Below the pieces are notes generated by a model. That model searched no databases. It saw nothing but the letters and a program-made list of their open reading frames with translations, and had not been told where the DNA came from. The position numbers and the translations under genes were made by a program. A stretch of 50,917 nucleotides of DNA from Mucilaginibacter sp. (GTDB taxonomy: Bacteria; Bacteroidota; Bacteroidia; Sphingobacteriales; Sphingobacteriaceae), in contig JAQBOH010000157.1 of NCBI GenBank assembly GCA_028288125.1, forward strand, positions 1 through 50,917, read 5' to 3'. Shown piece by piece: positions 33,492 to 43,234 of this stretch (position 1 is the first letter of the stretch; each line of letters begins with the position of its first letter).

Positions 33492-34511
33492 TTGCATTCC
33501 GAAAAAGTTACTGTGCTATTACCCTTTTATAATGCCGGGCCGTATTTAAAAGAAGCGGTACAGAGCATTATAAATCAGACGTTTACTGACTATACACTGC
33601 TCCTAATAAACGATGGATCAACTGATAAATCGGAAGATATAATTAAAGAGCTTAACGATGCGCGAATATGGTATATTAAACATGATACTAATGTTGGCTT
33701 AATAACTACATTAAATCAAGCTTTATCTCTTGCACAAAGCAAATATATTGTCCGTATGGATGCCGATGATATTTCTGCACCCGAACGACTTGAGAAACAG
33801 GTGCTATTTATGGAGTCAAATCCCGATATCGATATTAGCGGTACATGGTTTTCCGAAATAAATACAACCAAAGTTATAAGCCATCCCGTTACAAACGAAG
33901 AATGTAAAGTAAAGCTGTTAAAAAATACTACACTCGGCCATCCAACAGTTATTTTGCGGCGTGAATCTATTATACAAAAAAACTTAAGCTATGATGAGCG
34001 TGCTTTATACGCCGAAGATTATAAATTTTGGGCTGATGCTACGGTCAGCGGATTAAAAATAGCAAACATCCCGCAGGTGCTGTTACATTATAGGATACAT
34101 CCCGAACAGATTTCAACGGCAAAGGCGATGCAGCAATCAAAAACCATACAAAATATTAACCTTTGGTATGGACAGCAGTTTTTTAACGACTTGCTGAAAA
34201 ACAAGTTAAATTTATACGCCCAACTTCTTAATTCTTCAATTAATAACTTTAAGTCATTTATTGAAGTCAAGCAGTTAGTAAATCAGTTAAAAACTGAGAA
34301 CCGGTCAAAGAGTTACTTCGACATAGCAATTTTTGAAAATTTCATGGATAACTTATTAAGGACCGCCTCAATGCGCATTTATATTTTATGTCTTGATTGC
34401 AATCTTAAGATCTTATGGAGATCATTTTTTGACAAGCATTTTTATGAAAGCACATCCATGTTTCAAAAAGCAAAATTCATTTTCAAGTCAATATACAAAA
34501 CGTTGTTTTGA
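33492..34511 (+). CDS. Glycosyltransferase family 2
   Basis: A 339-residue GT-A enzyme: KVTVLLPFYNAGPYLKEAVQSIINQTFTDYTLLLINDGSTD, YIVRMDADDISAPERLEKQ and YAEDYKFWADA. It begins with TTG at 33492; there is no usable ATG upstream of the domain. The C-terminal roughly 100 residues are basic and helical, as in many membrane-associated GT2s. Its stop overlaps the next gene's TTG by four bases (TTGA), indicating coupling. Donor and acceptor are not predictable. Confidence 0.92.
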   Translation: MHSEKVTVLLPFYNAGPYLKEAVQSIINQTFTDYTLLLINDGSTDKSEDIIKELNDARIWYIKHDTNVGLITTLNQALSLAQSKYIVRMDADDISAPERLEKQVLFMESNPDIDISGTWFSEINTTKVISHPVTNEECKVKLLKNTTLGHPTVILRRESIIQKNLSYDERALYAEDYKFWADATVSGLKIANIPQVLLHYRIHPEQISTAKAMQQSKTIQNINLWYGQQFFNDLLKNKLNLYAQLLNSSINNFKSFIEVKQLVNQLKTENRSKSYFDIAIFENFMDNLLRTASMRIYILCLDCNLKILWRSFFDKHFYESTSMFQKAKFIFKSIYKTLF

Positions 34512-35407
34512 ATAAAGCGGTTTCTGTCATCGTTCCAGCATACAACCAGGCCCGTTTTTTACCGGAAGCCCTTGAGTCGGTATTAGCGCAAAAGTATGCC
34601 AATTGGGAATGTATAATTGTAAACGACGGATCTTCAGACAATACTGAACAAGTAGCGCTTTCTTATACAGCAAAAGATAAGCGGTTTAGATATCTGTTTA
34701 AAGAAAACGGAGGGCTGTCAAGTGCGAGGAACGAGGGATTAAAAATTTCAACAGGCCAGTTTATTCAATTTTTAGATGCAGATGATTTCCTGCATCCTGA
34801 TAAACTGCTTTCGGCTATTGAAGCTATTGCCGAAAATCCACAATGTGAATTGGTTATTTGCAACTATAAATATCAAAATGACTTAAACAGGGCGCATCTG
34901 GTAAAGTACGATATCAATAGGAAGATCGACCTGCAGGCCATTCTTACCGAATGGGATATAACTTTTACCATACCAATTCACTGCGGCCTGATAAAAAAGA
35001 CCCTTATACCGCTGTTTAATGAAAAATTAAAAGCTAAAGAGGACTGGCTGATGTGGATTGAAGTATTTTCAGCCATAAGTAGTTATAAATTCATCGATAA
35101 AGAATACGCTTTTTACAGGCTGCATAATCAAAGCCTCACGAAAGATCATTTGATGATGGAAGAAAATATTTTTTCCGCTTATCCCTATATCTACGAAAAA
35201 ATAAAATCAGAAGAGTTGAAAAAAATGTTCTTCGAAAGGTGCATTAACCATGCAAAGGATTTACTGAAATCGAAAAATCGTAGCATGCAGCTTTTGAATA
35301 ACTCCAGTACTTTTAAAATAGGCAATATATTATTGTTCCCCATAAAGGAGCTAAAGAAAATGGTATCCGGCCTTTCCGCTTTATTTACGTCCGGAAAAGC
35401 TAAATAA
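34508..35407 (+). CDS. Glycosyltransferase family 2
   Basis: A 299-residue GT-A enzyme: VSVIVPAYNQARFLPEALESVLAQKYANWECIIVNDGSSDNT, GGLSSARNEGLKISTGQFIQFLDADDFLHPDKL, and LKAKEDWLMWIEVF (the Glu-Asp-Trp segment typical of the acceptor region). Start is TTG at 34508, inside the upstream gene's TTGA overlap. It is followed four bases later by the next GT-like gene. Confidence 0.93.
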   Translation: MNKAVSVIVPAYNQARFLPEALESVLAQKYANWECIIVNDGSSDNTEQVALSYTAKDKRFRYLFKENGGLSSARNEGLKISTGQFIQFLDADDFLHPDKLLSAIEAIAENPQCELVICNYKYQNDLNRAHLVKYDINRKIDLQAILTEWDITFTIPIHCGLIKKTLIPLFNEKLKAKEDWLMWIEVFSAISSYKFIDKEYAFYRLHNQSLTKDHLMMEENIFSAYPYIYEKIKSEELKKMFFERCINHAKDLLKSKNRSMQLLNNSSTFKIGNILLFPIKELKKMVSGLSALFTSGKAK

Positions 35408-35411
35408 AACA

Positions 35412-36221
35412 ATGCTTTACACGTTATATCGCATATCAGATAAAGGAAATAAAAAAGAAAAGCTTAAGCATGCCGATAAACTGCACTGCCTGCAAAATTA
35501 TATCAGCGTATTTGGGGAGGAAAATTTGGTTGTATTTGCCGATAACTGTAGCGGGCAAACATTGGCCGATATCAATTCCCTGGGCGTTCATTTAATTGAA
35601 TTGCCCGGCCTGGGAAATTCATTGTCGTTTTTAAATATACTGGATTATGCCCTTAACAACTTCAAAGATGGCGATGAGGTGTATTTTTTGGAGGATGATT
35701 ATCTTCACTTAAACGATGCGAAGAAAGTTTTACTGGAGGGACTCGGGATCGCAGATTACGTAACCCTTTACGACAGCCCGGATAAGTACATTGCCTTTAA
35801 TAAGGGTGGTTATAATCATTATGTACTGGAAAATGGCGAAGAAACCAAGGTGTTTTTAACAAAAAGTACTCACTGGAAGGTCACCATTTCGGCAACCATG
35901 ACCTTTGCATGCAGCATAAAAGTTTTAAAGGAGGACTATAAAACATGGCAATTTTATACTACCCAGGACTATCAGGCGTTTCAGCGACTAGCGTATTATC
36001 CGTTAAAATGGCGAAGTGATATAAGGATATTAAAAAATAAATTACAGGGAGTCTCTTCCTATGATATACCGGGTCTTAAACAACGGCTTAGAGTTATTCT
36101 TAATCATTATAAAAATAAATATCATCGGAAAAAACGAGTTTTAATTGTTTCTATTCCAGCCAGGGCAACTCATACTGAAGTGGAATTTCTGTCTCCTTTA
36201 ATTGATTGGAATTCAGTTTAA
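35412..36221 (+). CDS. Glycosyltransferase-like protein, unassigned family
   Basis: A 269-residue protein: MLYTLYRISDKGNKKEKLKHADKLHCLQNYI, SLSFLNILDYALNNFKDGDEVYFLEDDYLHL, and ATMTFACSIKVLKEDYKTW. The strand-EDDY motif (about residues 94-97) sits where a GT-A enzyme has DxD. No CAZy family is recognised by me. Position between GT2 genes, without spacing, supports a role in glycan assembly. It may be related to the protein at 43235, which has FFWLEDDWEF at the same place. Confidence 0.7.
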   Translation: MLYTLYRISDKGNKKEKLKHADKLHCLQNYISVFGEENLVVFADNCSGQTLADINSLGVHLIELPGLGNSLSFLNILDYALNNFKDGDEVYFLEDDYLHLNDAKKVLLEGLGIADYVTLYDSPDKYIAFNKGGYNHYVLENGEETKVFLTKSTHWKVTISATMTFACSIKVLKEDYKTWQFYTTQDYQAFQRLAYYPLKWRSDIRILKNKLQGVSSYDIPGLKQRLRVILNHYKNKYHRKKRVLIVSIPARATHTEVEFLSPLIDWNSV

Positions 36222-37196
36222 ATGGAACTTGCTATTGTTATACCGGTGTATAAAAAGCAATACTTAGAAGCAACACTTTTATCTGTTTCAAACCAAAGCG
36301 ATAAAAATTTCAGTGTTTACATAGGGGATGATAACAGCCCGGATGATATCTACGGAGTGGTGAAGCAATTTGAAGAGGATTTAAAAATATCTTATAAAAA
36401 ATTCAATCACAATTTAGGGTCGGGTAATTTAACGCAGCATTGGGAGCGTTGTGTAGATATGGCGCGGAATGAAAGATGGATATGGCTATTCTCCGACGAT
36501 GACCTGATGGATGAGAATTGTGTAAGCATGTTCCGGCACGCATTGGCATCAACAAATTCAAAGTATGATGTGTATCGGTTTAACAGCAGAATTATTAACC
36601 ATGACGGAGCGGTAGTGCAAAATAATACGTTACATCCACCAATTGAGGATGCATGCCAGTTTGCAATTTCGAGGCTCGAGCTGCAAAGAAATTCATACGC
36701 GGTTGAGTATATATTTTCAAAACAAAAATATATCAGTTCAGGAAAGTTTGTAAGTTTTCCGTTGGCATGGAGCAGTGACGATGCAACCTGGATAAACATT
36801 GGATCTGATAGGGGAATATTTACCATTCCGGATGCATTTGTGTACTGGCGATACAGCTTTACAAATATCTCAGCTTCTCAAAAATTGGTCAAAGAAAAAA
36901 TTGAGGCATCGCTACAATACCTTGTATGGTTACAAAAATGGATAGCTGTGCACTGCAAATCGGATAAAACGATTGCTTCCCGATATGAAAAGGCCAGGAC
37001 TACCTGGTTAAGGCATCAATTAAAGCTGCTGAACAAAAAATTCACCATTGGTGAAAGTTATAAGCTTGCTATTGTTTTTAATCAACGGATTTCAATTCCC
37101 CTGCCAAAGTCCTTGCTATGGTTTTTCGATATAAATTTCGGCTCGCTTAAAGTTAAAAAACAGTTGGCAACATTCATAAAAAAAATCACGAAATAA
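36222..37196 (+). CDS. Glycosyltransferase family 2
   Basis: A 324-residue GT-A protein: LAIVIPVYKKQYLEATLLSVSNQSDKNFSVYIGDDNSPDD, and WIWLFSDDDLMDENCVSMF. It begins at the base after the previous stop and ends sharing one base with the next ATG (TAATG). The C-terminal third is basic. Substrates are unknown. Confidence 0.9.
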   Translation: MELAIVIPVYKKQYLEATLLSVSNQSDKNFSVYIGDDNSPDDIYGVVKQFEEDLKISYKKFNHNLGSGNLTQHWERCVDMARNERWIWLFSDDDLMDENCVSMFRHALASTNSKYDVYRFNSRIINHDGAVVQNNTLHPPIEDACQFAISRLELQRNSYAVEYIFSKQKYISSGKFVSFPLAWSSDDATWINIGSDRGIFTIPDAFVYWRYSFTNISASQKLVKEKIEASLQYLVWLQKWIAVHCKSDKTIASRYEKARTTWLRHQLKLLNKKFTIGESYKLAIVFNQRISIPLPKSLLWFFDINFGSLKVKKQLATFIKKITK

Positions 37197-38284
37197 TGCC
37201 AGGTTCTGTATATACCCATTCGCATTTTGAACCCGACGAATTCGGCAATGGCGGTTGCAAAAGGACGGCTCAAATTCGTGAAATTTTAGTTAAAAATAAT
37301 ATCGTTTTTAACATTGCAGATTTCGAACTGCACCAGCCAAAACCAAAAAGATTGTCTTCATACATTAAGGGTTTAATGCACAATAAAAAATTAACTGCCA
37401 ATGCGCGAAACGATCTTAATACAGGGAAAATTCTTAAATCATTTGAGCATTTTGTGAAGAAAGAAAAACCGGCACAGTTTATCCTGGAATCGGTTACAAG
37501 CCATCATTTGATGCTGACAAAAGTGCTCCATGCAAATAAAATACCATTTATAGCCTTACCGCATAATATTGAATCCCTTGTGGCGGGCAATGCCAGTTTT
37601 AAGTCGGGTGTAAGCGCACCGCATTGGTTTGCCGAGGAATTAAAATATTTGAACTATTCAAATAAGGTTTTCACCATCTCATCTGAAGAACAATGGCTGC
37701 TATCGCTATACGGAATCGATGCCGATTATTTGCCCTATTATCCAACAGATAAAGTTCAGGCATACCTTTTAGGCATTCGGAAGGCAAGGGAAAAGAGGGA
37801 GGATAGTCGTTTACCTAAAAAACTACTATTGCTTGGCACTTTTTATAACAGGCCAACCATGCAGGGTTATTTGGAACTGTTGAAACATATTTCAAAATTT
37901 AAAAATATTGAACTTAATATTGTAGGATTTGGTTCCGAACGTTTGGAAAATTTAAGTTCGCCGAACATTAAAGTATGGGGAAGTGTAAGCACTGAAGTTT
38001 TAAAAGAAATTATCGTCGCTAACGATGCAGTAATTTTACACCAGGGCCCCACAACCGGCGCATTGACAAAAATCCCTGAATTATTAATCGCTGGTATTCC
38101 AATCATTGCCAATCATACCGCGTCCAGAAGTTTTTATGGAACGGAGGGTGTTCATACTTATTTTAATTACCCCGAGCTACTTGAGCTGCTGCAAAAATCT
38201 GATTTAAAAACGCCTCCGGTTCCCCGGGCGCCCACTTTAGCGGAGAGGCGATTTATAGACACAATCCATAAACTTAACGTTTGA
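37196..38284 (+). CDS. Glycosyltransferase, GT-B fold (GT1/GT4-like)
   Basis: A 362-residue protein with N-terminal THSHFEPDEFGNGGCKRTAQIREIL and a C-terminal donor-binding half: LLLLGTFYNRPTMQGYLELLKHI, NIVGFGSERLENLSSPNIKVWGSV, and IPELLIAGIPIIANHTASRSF. This is a GT-B pattern, but the E-x7-E motif is weak, so the family is uncertain. It overlaps the preceding GT2 by one base. Confidence 0.8.
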   Translation: MPGSVYTHSHFEPDEFGNGGCKRTAQIREILVKNNIVFNIADFELHQPKPKRLSSYIKGLMHNKKLTANARNDLNTGKILKSFEHFVKKEKPAQFILESVTSHHLMLTKVLHANKIPFIALPHNIESLVAGNASFKSGVSAPHWFAEELKYLNYSNKVFTISSEEQWLLSLYGIDADYLPYYPTDKVQAYLLGIRKAREKREDSRLPKKLLLLGTFYNRPTMQGYLELLKHISKFKNIELNIVGFGSERLENLSSPNIKVWGSVSTEVLKEIIVANDAVILHQGPTTGALTKIPELLIAGIPIIANHTASRSFYGTEGVHTYFNYPELLELLQKSDLKTPPVPRAPTLAERRFIDTIHKLNV

Positions 38285-38324
38285 AGCTGCTGATGACAAT
38301 AAATACCATAAAATACAGCAGCCA

Positions 38325-39218
38325 ATGAATTTCAACTTATCATTCATTATTGCTACACGCAACCGCTTGTCATTTTTAACGATCACATTAGAGAAGCTGA
38401 TAAGTGAATTGCAGCCGGACGAGGAAATTGTAGTAGTTGACGGCAACAGCGCCGATGGCTCTAAAGCGTACCTGCAGCAGCTTTTTGAAGAAGGTAAAAT
38501 TCATCAGTTTATCTCGGAGCCCGATAAAAACCAAGCCCATGCCTGGAACAAAGCCATGTTAATGGCTAAAGGCATTATCATAAAAAAAATTATTGATGAT
38601 GATGTTTTCTGTTACAAGGCTATAAGAAAGTGTAAAGATTTTATGCTGGCAAACCCGGCTGTCGATGTTATCATCTCGAATGACCTGGGAAGTGATCTTG
38701 GTGATTATAAGAAAGTTCGGGAAAACAGCCGCCTGCCGCAGTTTGAAAAATGGAAGAATGGAATTAACCCTTCATTTACTTTCGGCGATGTGCATATGCT
38801 GGTACGGCGGAGTTCATTAGCTTATATCGGTCTTTACAATCTCAGCTATATCATGATGGACTGGGAATATTCATTAAGAATAAGCTACCTGCAGGCCCAT
38901 ATCGTTTATTATACCGGTTATAATGCGCTCTCGGTTGCACATTCTCAAAGTATTTCGTCATTAAAAAACACCAGGCTGATAACTGAACAAGGGAAAAGAG
39001 GGTGCATTTTTTACAGGTATAAAGGAGACAGAGGAGAGATCAACTTATGGTCAAAAATGAAAATACAAGCAGGCAAACGGCTTAAACCAAAACGGGAGCG
39101 CGGCGTACTTGCAGATGGAGGTACCGTTGAAAATATTCATTCTATATATAATTTCTTATATAATTATGTCGCCGAAATCAATAGCTCACAAGAATTTATC
39201 TTCCTTGAAAGAACTTAA
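38325..39218 (+). CDS. Glycosyltransferase family 2
   Basis: A 297-residue GT-A protein: LSFIIATRNRLSFLTITLEKLISELQPDEEIVVVDGNSADGS, NQAHAWNKAMLMAKGIIIKKIIDDDVF (DDD in the metal-site position) and YIMMDWEYSLRISYL. The start ATG at 38325 follows a 40-base gap. Substrates are unknown. Confidence 0.9.
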   Translation: MNFNLSFIIATRNRLSFLTITLEKLISELQPDEEIVVVDGNSADGSKAYLQQLFEEGKIHQFISEPDKNQAHAWNKAMLMAKGIIIKKIIDDDVFCYKAIRKCKDFMLANPAVDVIISNDLGSDLGDYKKVRENSRLPQFEKWKNGINPSFTFGDVHMLVRRSSLAYIGLYNLSYIMMDWEYSLRISYLQAHIVYYTGYNALSVAHSQSISSLKNTRLITEQGKRGCIFYRYKGDRGEINLWSKMKIQAGKRLKPKRERGVLADGGTVENIHSIYNFLYNYVAEINSSQEFIFLERT

Positions 39219-39286
39219 AAGAAAGCGACGAGGTTATTTAAAAAACAATATCCAGTTAATGAAGTATATCCAAAATCGATTAAAGT

Positions 39287-40303
39287 TTGGCCAAGCCTGT
39301 AGTTAAGATCAGTGTCCGAAACGGCCTTACGTTTGACGGTTTTAAAAAGGCTGTATTTGATATAGAGCGATTAACGGATATTTACGATTTTGAGGAATCA
39401 GCCAACCCTGATTTTATCGTATTCGGGCCGTATGGAAATGATATTCCACCTAAAGGAAATTATACCCGAATTGGATATTTCTGCGAAAATATTAAACCCG
39501 ATATGTCAATTTGTGAATGGGCGTTCGGCGTACCCCGCGAAGAAGAGGTTAAGCATCCCAAATATAAGCGCATCCAATGGCACGGGCAAGATCCTCAGCT
39601 GCTGATTAAACAACCAGGTTATGATCCTGAAAAAATATTGGCATCAAAAACAAAATTCTGCAATTTTTTATACTCACACCGGGTGCCCTATCGCGAGGCT
39701 TTTTTCAAACAGTTATCGAAGTACAAAAAAGTTGATGCTCCAGGCAAGTCAATGAACAATATGGAAAGCATAGATAAGGCCTATCCCCGCGATATCTGGC
39801 AGCGTAAAAGGCAGTTTCTAAGTGAATATAAGTTTACTATCGCTTTTGAAAGTTATATTTATCCGGGTTATCAAACAGAAAAACTGTATGACCCCATGCA
39901 GGTAAATAGCATGCCAGTTTATTGCGGCGACCCGCAAGTAAATGAAATATTTAATACCAAATCTTTTATTAACGCGGCGGATTACATCAACACTGAAAGC
40001 GCTTGGACAAAGTGGCTCGAAAAACATTGTCAAATGGATTTTGAAGATGCGCGGCCCCAATATTATCATAACCCTTTACACCGTGTTGAAAGAAAGGCAA
40101 AAGCAGTAGGCAGAAATTTGAAAATGAAATTACAGTTCAATAATTTAAATTTTACTCCGCTTATTGAACGTATAATTGAGTTGGATAATGATCGGGACAA
40201 ATTTCTCGAAGTTTTACAACGTCCCTGGCTTAATCACAACAAGATATTGCTAACCGCATCGGCAAAAGGGCGCTGGGAGGAAATATTCAATGGTAAAAAT
40301 TGA
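39287..40303 (+). CDS. Alpha-1,3/4-fucosyltransferase-like (GT10 family)
   Basis: A 338-residue protein with the GT10 hallmark in its C-terminal half: KFTIAFESYIYPGYQTEKLYDPMQVNSMPVYCGDP (about residues 182-216), preceded by FCNFLYSHRVPYREAFFKQLSKYKKVDAPG. The family uses GDP-fucose to add alpha-1,3 or 1,4 fucose to GlcNAc or glucose. The start is TTG at 39287, because no in-frame ATG precedes the conserved PVVKISV strand. With the GT11 gene 5.7 kb upstream it suggests a fucosylated glycan. Confidence 0.9.
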   Translation: MAKPVVKISVRNGLTFDGFKKAVFDIERLTDIYDFEESANPDFIVFGPYGNDIPPKGNYTRIGYFCENIKPDMSICEWAFGVPREEEVKHPKYKRIQWHGQDPQLLIKQPGYDPEKILASKTKFCNFLYSHRVPYREAFFKQLSKYKKVDAPGKSMNNMESIDKAYPRDIWQRKRQFLSEYKFTIAFESYIYPGYQTEKLYDPMQVNSMPVYCGDPQVNEIFNTKSFINAADYINTESAWTKWLEKHCQMDFEDARPQYYHNPLHRVERKAKAVGRNLKMKLQFNNLNFTPLIERIIELDNDRDKFLEVLQRPWLNHNKILLTASAKGRWEEIFNGKN

Positions 40304-40381
40304 GCTATAATACAATTATGCAATCTGCGTCAGTAATGCCGCCCAGACTTAAGCTGAAGTGATCAGAGAATATTTTCAAAT

Positions 40382-41368
40382 ATGACACTTCATTTTTTTA
40401 TTGACAAAGAACATTTTCCATATCAATATAAAGATGACCTGAGCTTTAAGAACAAAAAATTGGTAGAGTTATTAGGAAGTTCAAATACCTGGATGCTTTG
40501 GACTTTGAGAACATATTTGGAATTAAAACCGCATTACGCATGCACTTTAACCGATACAATACCAGCAAGCGGAATTACATTTTTTTTCAGGGGGTCAATA
40601 AATTTAGCACAGAAGCCAAACTTACATCAATTTTGGGTTTGTATGGTTGCAGATAGTGTTTGGCATCCATATAGCCAGATTAATCTTTTTCAGAACTACC
40701 TTGCCAGCACTAAATATCCCCAGTCGTATTTTGTCCGGCATTGGCCGCAATTGAATATTATAAAATCACTCAGTTCGGTTTCTTTCCCCAAAAACATTTT
40801 CTATTTTGGTGAAGTAGCCAACCTGGCGCCGGAACTTAAGTCAGCGGACTGGAAAAATTTTATTGCGACAAATGATTTTGCTTTTAAGACTCCGCATTTT
40901 TCGCAATGGAATGACTACTCGGATGCGGATATAATTATTGGGATCAGGTCATTTGATCCTGACGATCAATATATAAATAAGCCCGCGTCTAAATTAATCA
41001 ACTCATGGCTGGCAAATGCTGTGTTTATAGGGGGTAAGGACCTGGCGTATAGCTACGAGAGAGAAACAGAATTTGATTACATAGATGTGAAAAGTTATGA
41101 TGACCTTAAAGAAGTATTGATTAAACTCAAAACGGATACGGATCTGTTCTCCAGGTATCGTTTGCAAGCTGTTAACCGTGGGAATGATTTTTCGGAGCGA
41201 TTCTTTTTAAATCAATGGGTTACGCTTATTGATCAAAAGATATTACCACTTTGCCAGCATTCCGGTAACAATAATAAGCTCAAACATTATATATTTCTAT
41301 TAAGGCGTTACCTGATTTTCAAGTTGGAGTCAACCACATTAAGGCTCAAAAAGATATTTCAAATATGA
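40382..41368 (+). CDS. Glycosyltransferase-like protein (GT-B-like), unassigned
   Basis: A 328-residue protein: LHFFIDKEHFPYQYKDDLSFKNKKLVELL, ITFFFRGSINLAQKPNLHQFWVCMVAD, and a C-terminal part with DADIIIGIRSFDPDDQYINKPASKLINSWLANAVFIGGKD and VKSYDDLKEVLIKLKTD, reminiscent of the C-terminal domain of GT-B enzymes. No firm family match comes to mind. It ends in an ATGA overlap with an FkbM methyltransferase gene, so the two are probably made together. Confidence 0.65.
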   Translation: MTLHFFIDKEHFPYQYKDDLSFKNKKLVELLGSSNTWMLWTLRTYLELKPHYACTLTDTIPASGITFFFRGSINLAQKPNLHQFWVCMVADSVWHPYSQINLFQNYLASTKYPQSYFVRHWPQLNIIKSLSSVSFPKNIFYFGEVANLAPELKSADWKNFIATNDFAFKTPHFSQWNDYSDADIIIGIRSFDPDDQYINKPASKLINSWLANAVFIGGKDLAYSYERETEFDYIDVKSYDDLKEVLIKLKTDTDLFSRYRLQAVNRGNDFSERFFLNQWVTLIDQKILPLCQHSGNNNKLKHYIFLLRRYLIFKLESTTLRLKKIFQI

Positions 41369-42162
41369 GGCGCGTTTTTGAGCGTTTGCTAATTAAAATG
41401 CTAAAACTGCTGCATTCAAATCTGCTGCAACATGCCCATCTCCAAATTGGCGCCGGGCATAATTCAGGCGAAGAATATGTTATCAACACTGTTTTATGCC
41501 AGGCGCTGAAAAGAAGCCCTTTAACTGTTTTTGACGTAGGCGCCAACAATGGTGATTACGGGAAAATGCTGCGCGCCAAATTTTCTGCGGCGCAAATCCA
41601 TTGCTTTGAACCCGGACCGGAAACATTTGACCGTTTAACAACTAACACAAAAGGGCTGAATATTAAACTTCACAATACAGCCGTTGGAAGCAGCGACGGA
41701 ACTATTATGTTGGTTAAAAGCTCAAAAAATGAGAACGGAACTATGCTTACCGCTTATAAAGATGCCATAACAACGCTTTTTACTTTTGCAGGTGAGCCTA
41801 ACGAAAGCATAGAATGCAATATGATTAGTATTGATAGCTTTTGCCAAAATAACGATATCGAAGAGATCGACTTTCTGAAAATTGACGTAGAGGGCCACGA
41901 GTGCAGTGTACTGGCAGGCGCTTCAAAAATGATCAATGAAAACAAGATCAACATTGTACAATTTGAGTTTAGTGAGTTTAATATTTTTTCGAGAACATTC
42001 TTTTATGACTTCTATAAACTGCTGCCCCAATACCAGTTTTACCGAATAATGCCTTTTAATAATTTGTATCCGTTAGGTAATTATTCATCATCGCACGAGA
42101 TATTCAAATGCCAAAACGTACTGGCTATAAATAATTCCCTTCACTATAATTATATGGCTTAA
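41365..42162 (+). CDS. FkbM family methyltransferase
   Basis: A 265-residue class I methyltransferase: TVFDVGANNGDYGKMLRAKF (SAM motif I), IHCFEPGPETFDRLTTN (motif II), and EIDFLKIDVEGHECSVLAGASKMI (the FkbM hallmark KxDVEGxExxVLxGA). FkbM-type enzymes O-methylate sugars or polyketides. Its start overlaps the upstream gene by four bases. In this locus it probably methylates a glycan residue; the position is unknown. Confidence 0.93.
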   Translation: MRRVFERLLIKMLKLLHSNLLQHAHLQIGAGHNSGEEYVINTVLCQALKRSPLTVFDVGANNGDYGKMLRAKFSAAQIHCFEPGPETFDRLTTNTKGLNIKLHNTAVGSSDGTIMLVKSSKNENGTMLTAYKDAITTLFTFAGEPNESIECNMISIDSFCQNNDIEEIDFLKIDVEGHECSVLAGASKMINENKINIVQFEFSEFNIFSRTFFYDFYKLLPQYQFYRIMPFNNLYPLGNYSSSHEIFKCQNVLAINNSLHYNYMA

Positions 42163-42209
42163 AGTATTGCCCAACCTATCGGTTCGCAATCAAAATAAGT
42201 TACCCGTGC

Positions 42210-43232
42210 ATGTCTGAGTATCCCTTAGTCTCAATTATTATCCCGGTGTATAATGCCGGGAAATTTCTTGCAGAAACAATCAGTTCGGCGCTTGATCAAA
42301 CCTGGGTAAATAAGGAGGTCATTATTGTTGATGACGGCTCAACCGATAATTCGTTAAACGTTGCCAAAGAATTTAAAGATTCCCGAGTTAGAATCTTTGA
42401 ACAAAAAAATAGCGGCGCGAGTGCAGCGCGCAATAAAGCATTATCAGTTGCCGGAGGTGAATATATTCAATTTTTGGATGCTGACGATTTGTTAAGTACT
42501 AATAAAATTGAAGAACAGGTAAAACTTTTAAAAGGGAAGCCTTACGCAATATCAACCTGTGCAACTATACATTTTTTCGATTCCGAAAACCCTTTTGGTA
42601 CTCAGCCGGTGCATGAATGGTACCGGGAAGGTTCAACCGACAGCGTTCAATTTCTAACCAGACTGTATGGCGGACATTTAATAGGCCCCGCTTTTGGCGG
42701 AATGATCACAAGTCATTCATGGCTATGTTCCAGAACGGTTATTGACAGGGCCGGAAAATGGAACGAAGAGCTAACGGTGAATGACGACGGCGAATATTTT
42801 TGCCGCGTAATATTAGCAAGCGATGAAATAATTTACTCACCTAACAGCGTTTGTTACTATCGCAAATACAATAATAAAAAATCACTAAGCGCAACGGATG
42901 ATTACCGTGCAAACCAAAGCCGGTTAATGTCAACTGATTTAAAAGCACAATATTTATTGGAAAAGACAGATGATATGCATGTAAAGCTTGTATTGTGCCG
43001 TCTTTATTACGAAAATGCGGTTAGCTTTTTCCCAAAGCATAAGGCTTTAGCGATGGAAGCCGAAAAAAAAGCTAACATTTTAATTCCTGAATTTCGATTT
43101 AATCCCTTTTATCACGGTGTAACATTCGGCCTGTCAAAATTGATTGGCTGGAAAAGCGTTCGATATCTTCAATGCTTTAAAATGTATTTTACCTCCCTCT
43201 TTAATAATGGACAAAGAATAAAATCAACATAG
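42210..43232 (+). CDS. Glycosyltransferase family 2
   Basis: A 340-residue GT-A enzyme: VSIIIPVYNAGKFLAETISSALDQTWVNKEVIIVDDGSTDNS, SGASAARNKALSVAGGEYIQFLDADDLL, and LTVNDDGEYFCRVIL. All GT2 motifs are present. A two-base gap separates it from the next gene. Substrates are unknown. Confidence 0.93.
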   Translation: MSEYPLVSIIIPVYNAGKFLAETISSALDQTWVNKEVIIVDDGSTDNSLNVAKEFKDSRVRIFEQKNSGASAARNKALSVAGGEYIQFLDADDLLSTNKIEEQVKLLKGKPYAISTCATIHFFDSENPFGTQPVHEWYREGSTDSVQFLTRLYGGHLIGPAFGGMITSHSWLCSRTVIDRAGKWNEELTVNDDGEYFCRVILASDEIIYSPNSVCYYRKYNNKKSLSATDDYRANQSRLMSTDLKAQYLLEKTDDMHVKLVLCRLYYENAVSFFPKHKALAMEAEKKANILIPEFRFNPFYHGVTFGLSKLIGWKSVRYLQCFKMYFTSLFNNGQRIKST

Positions 43233-43234
43233 GG

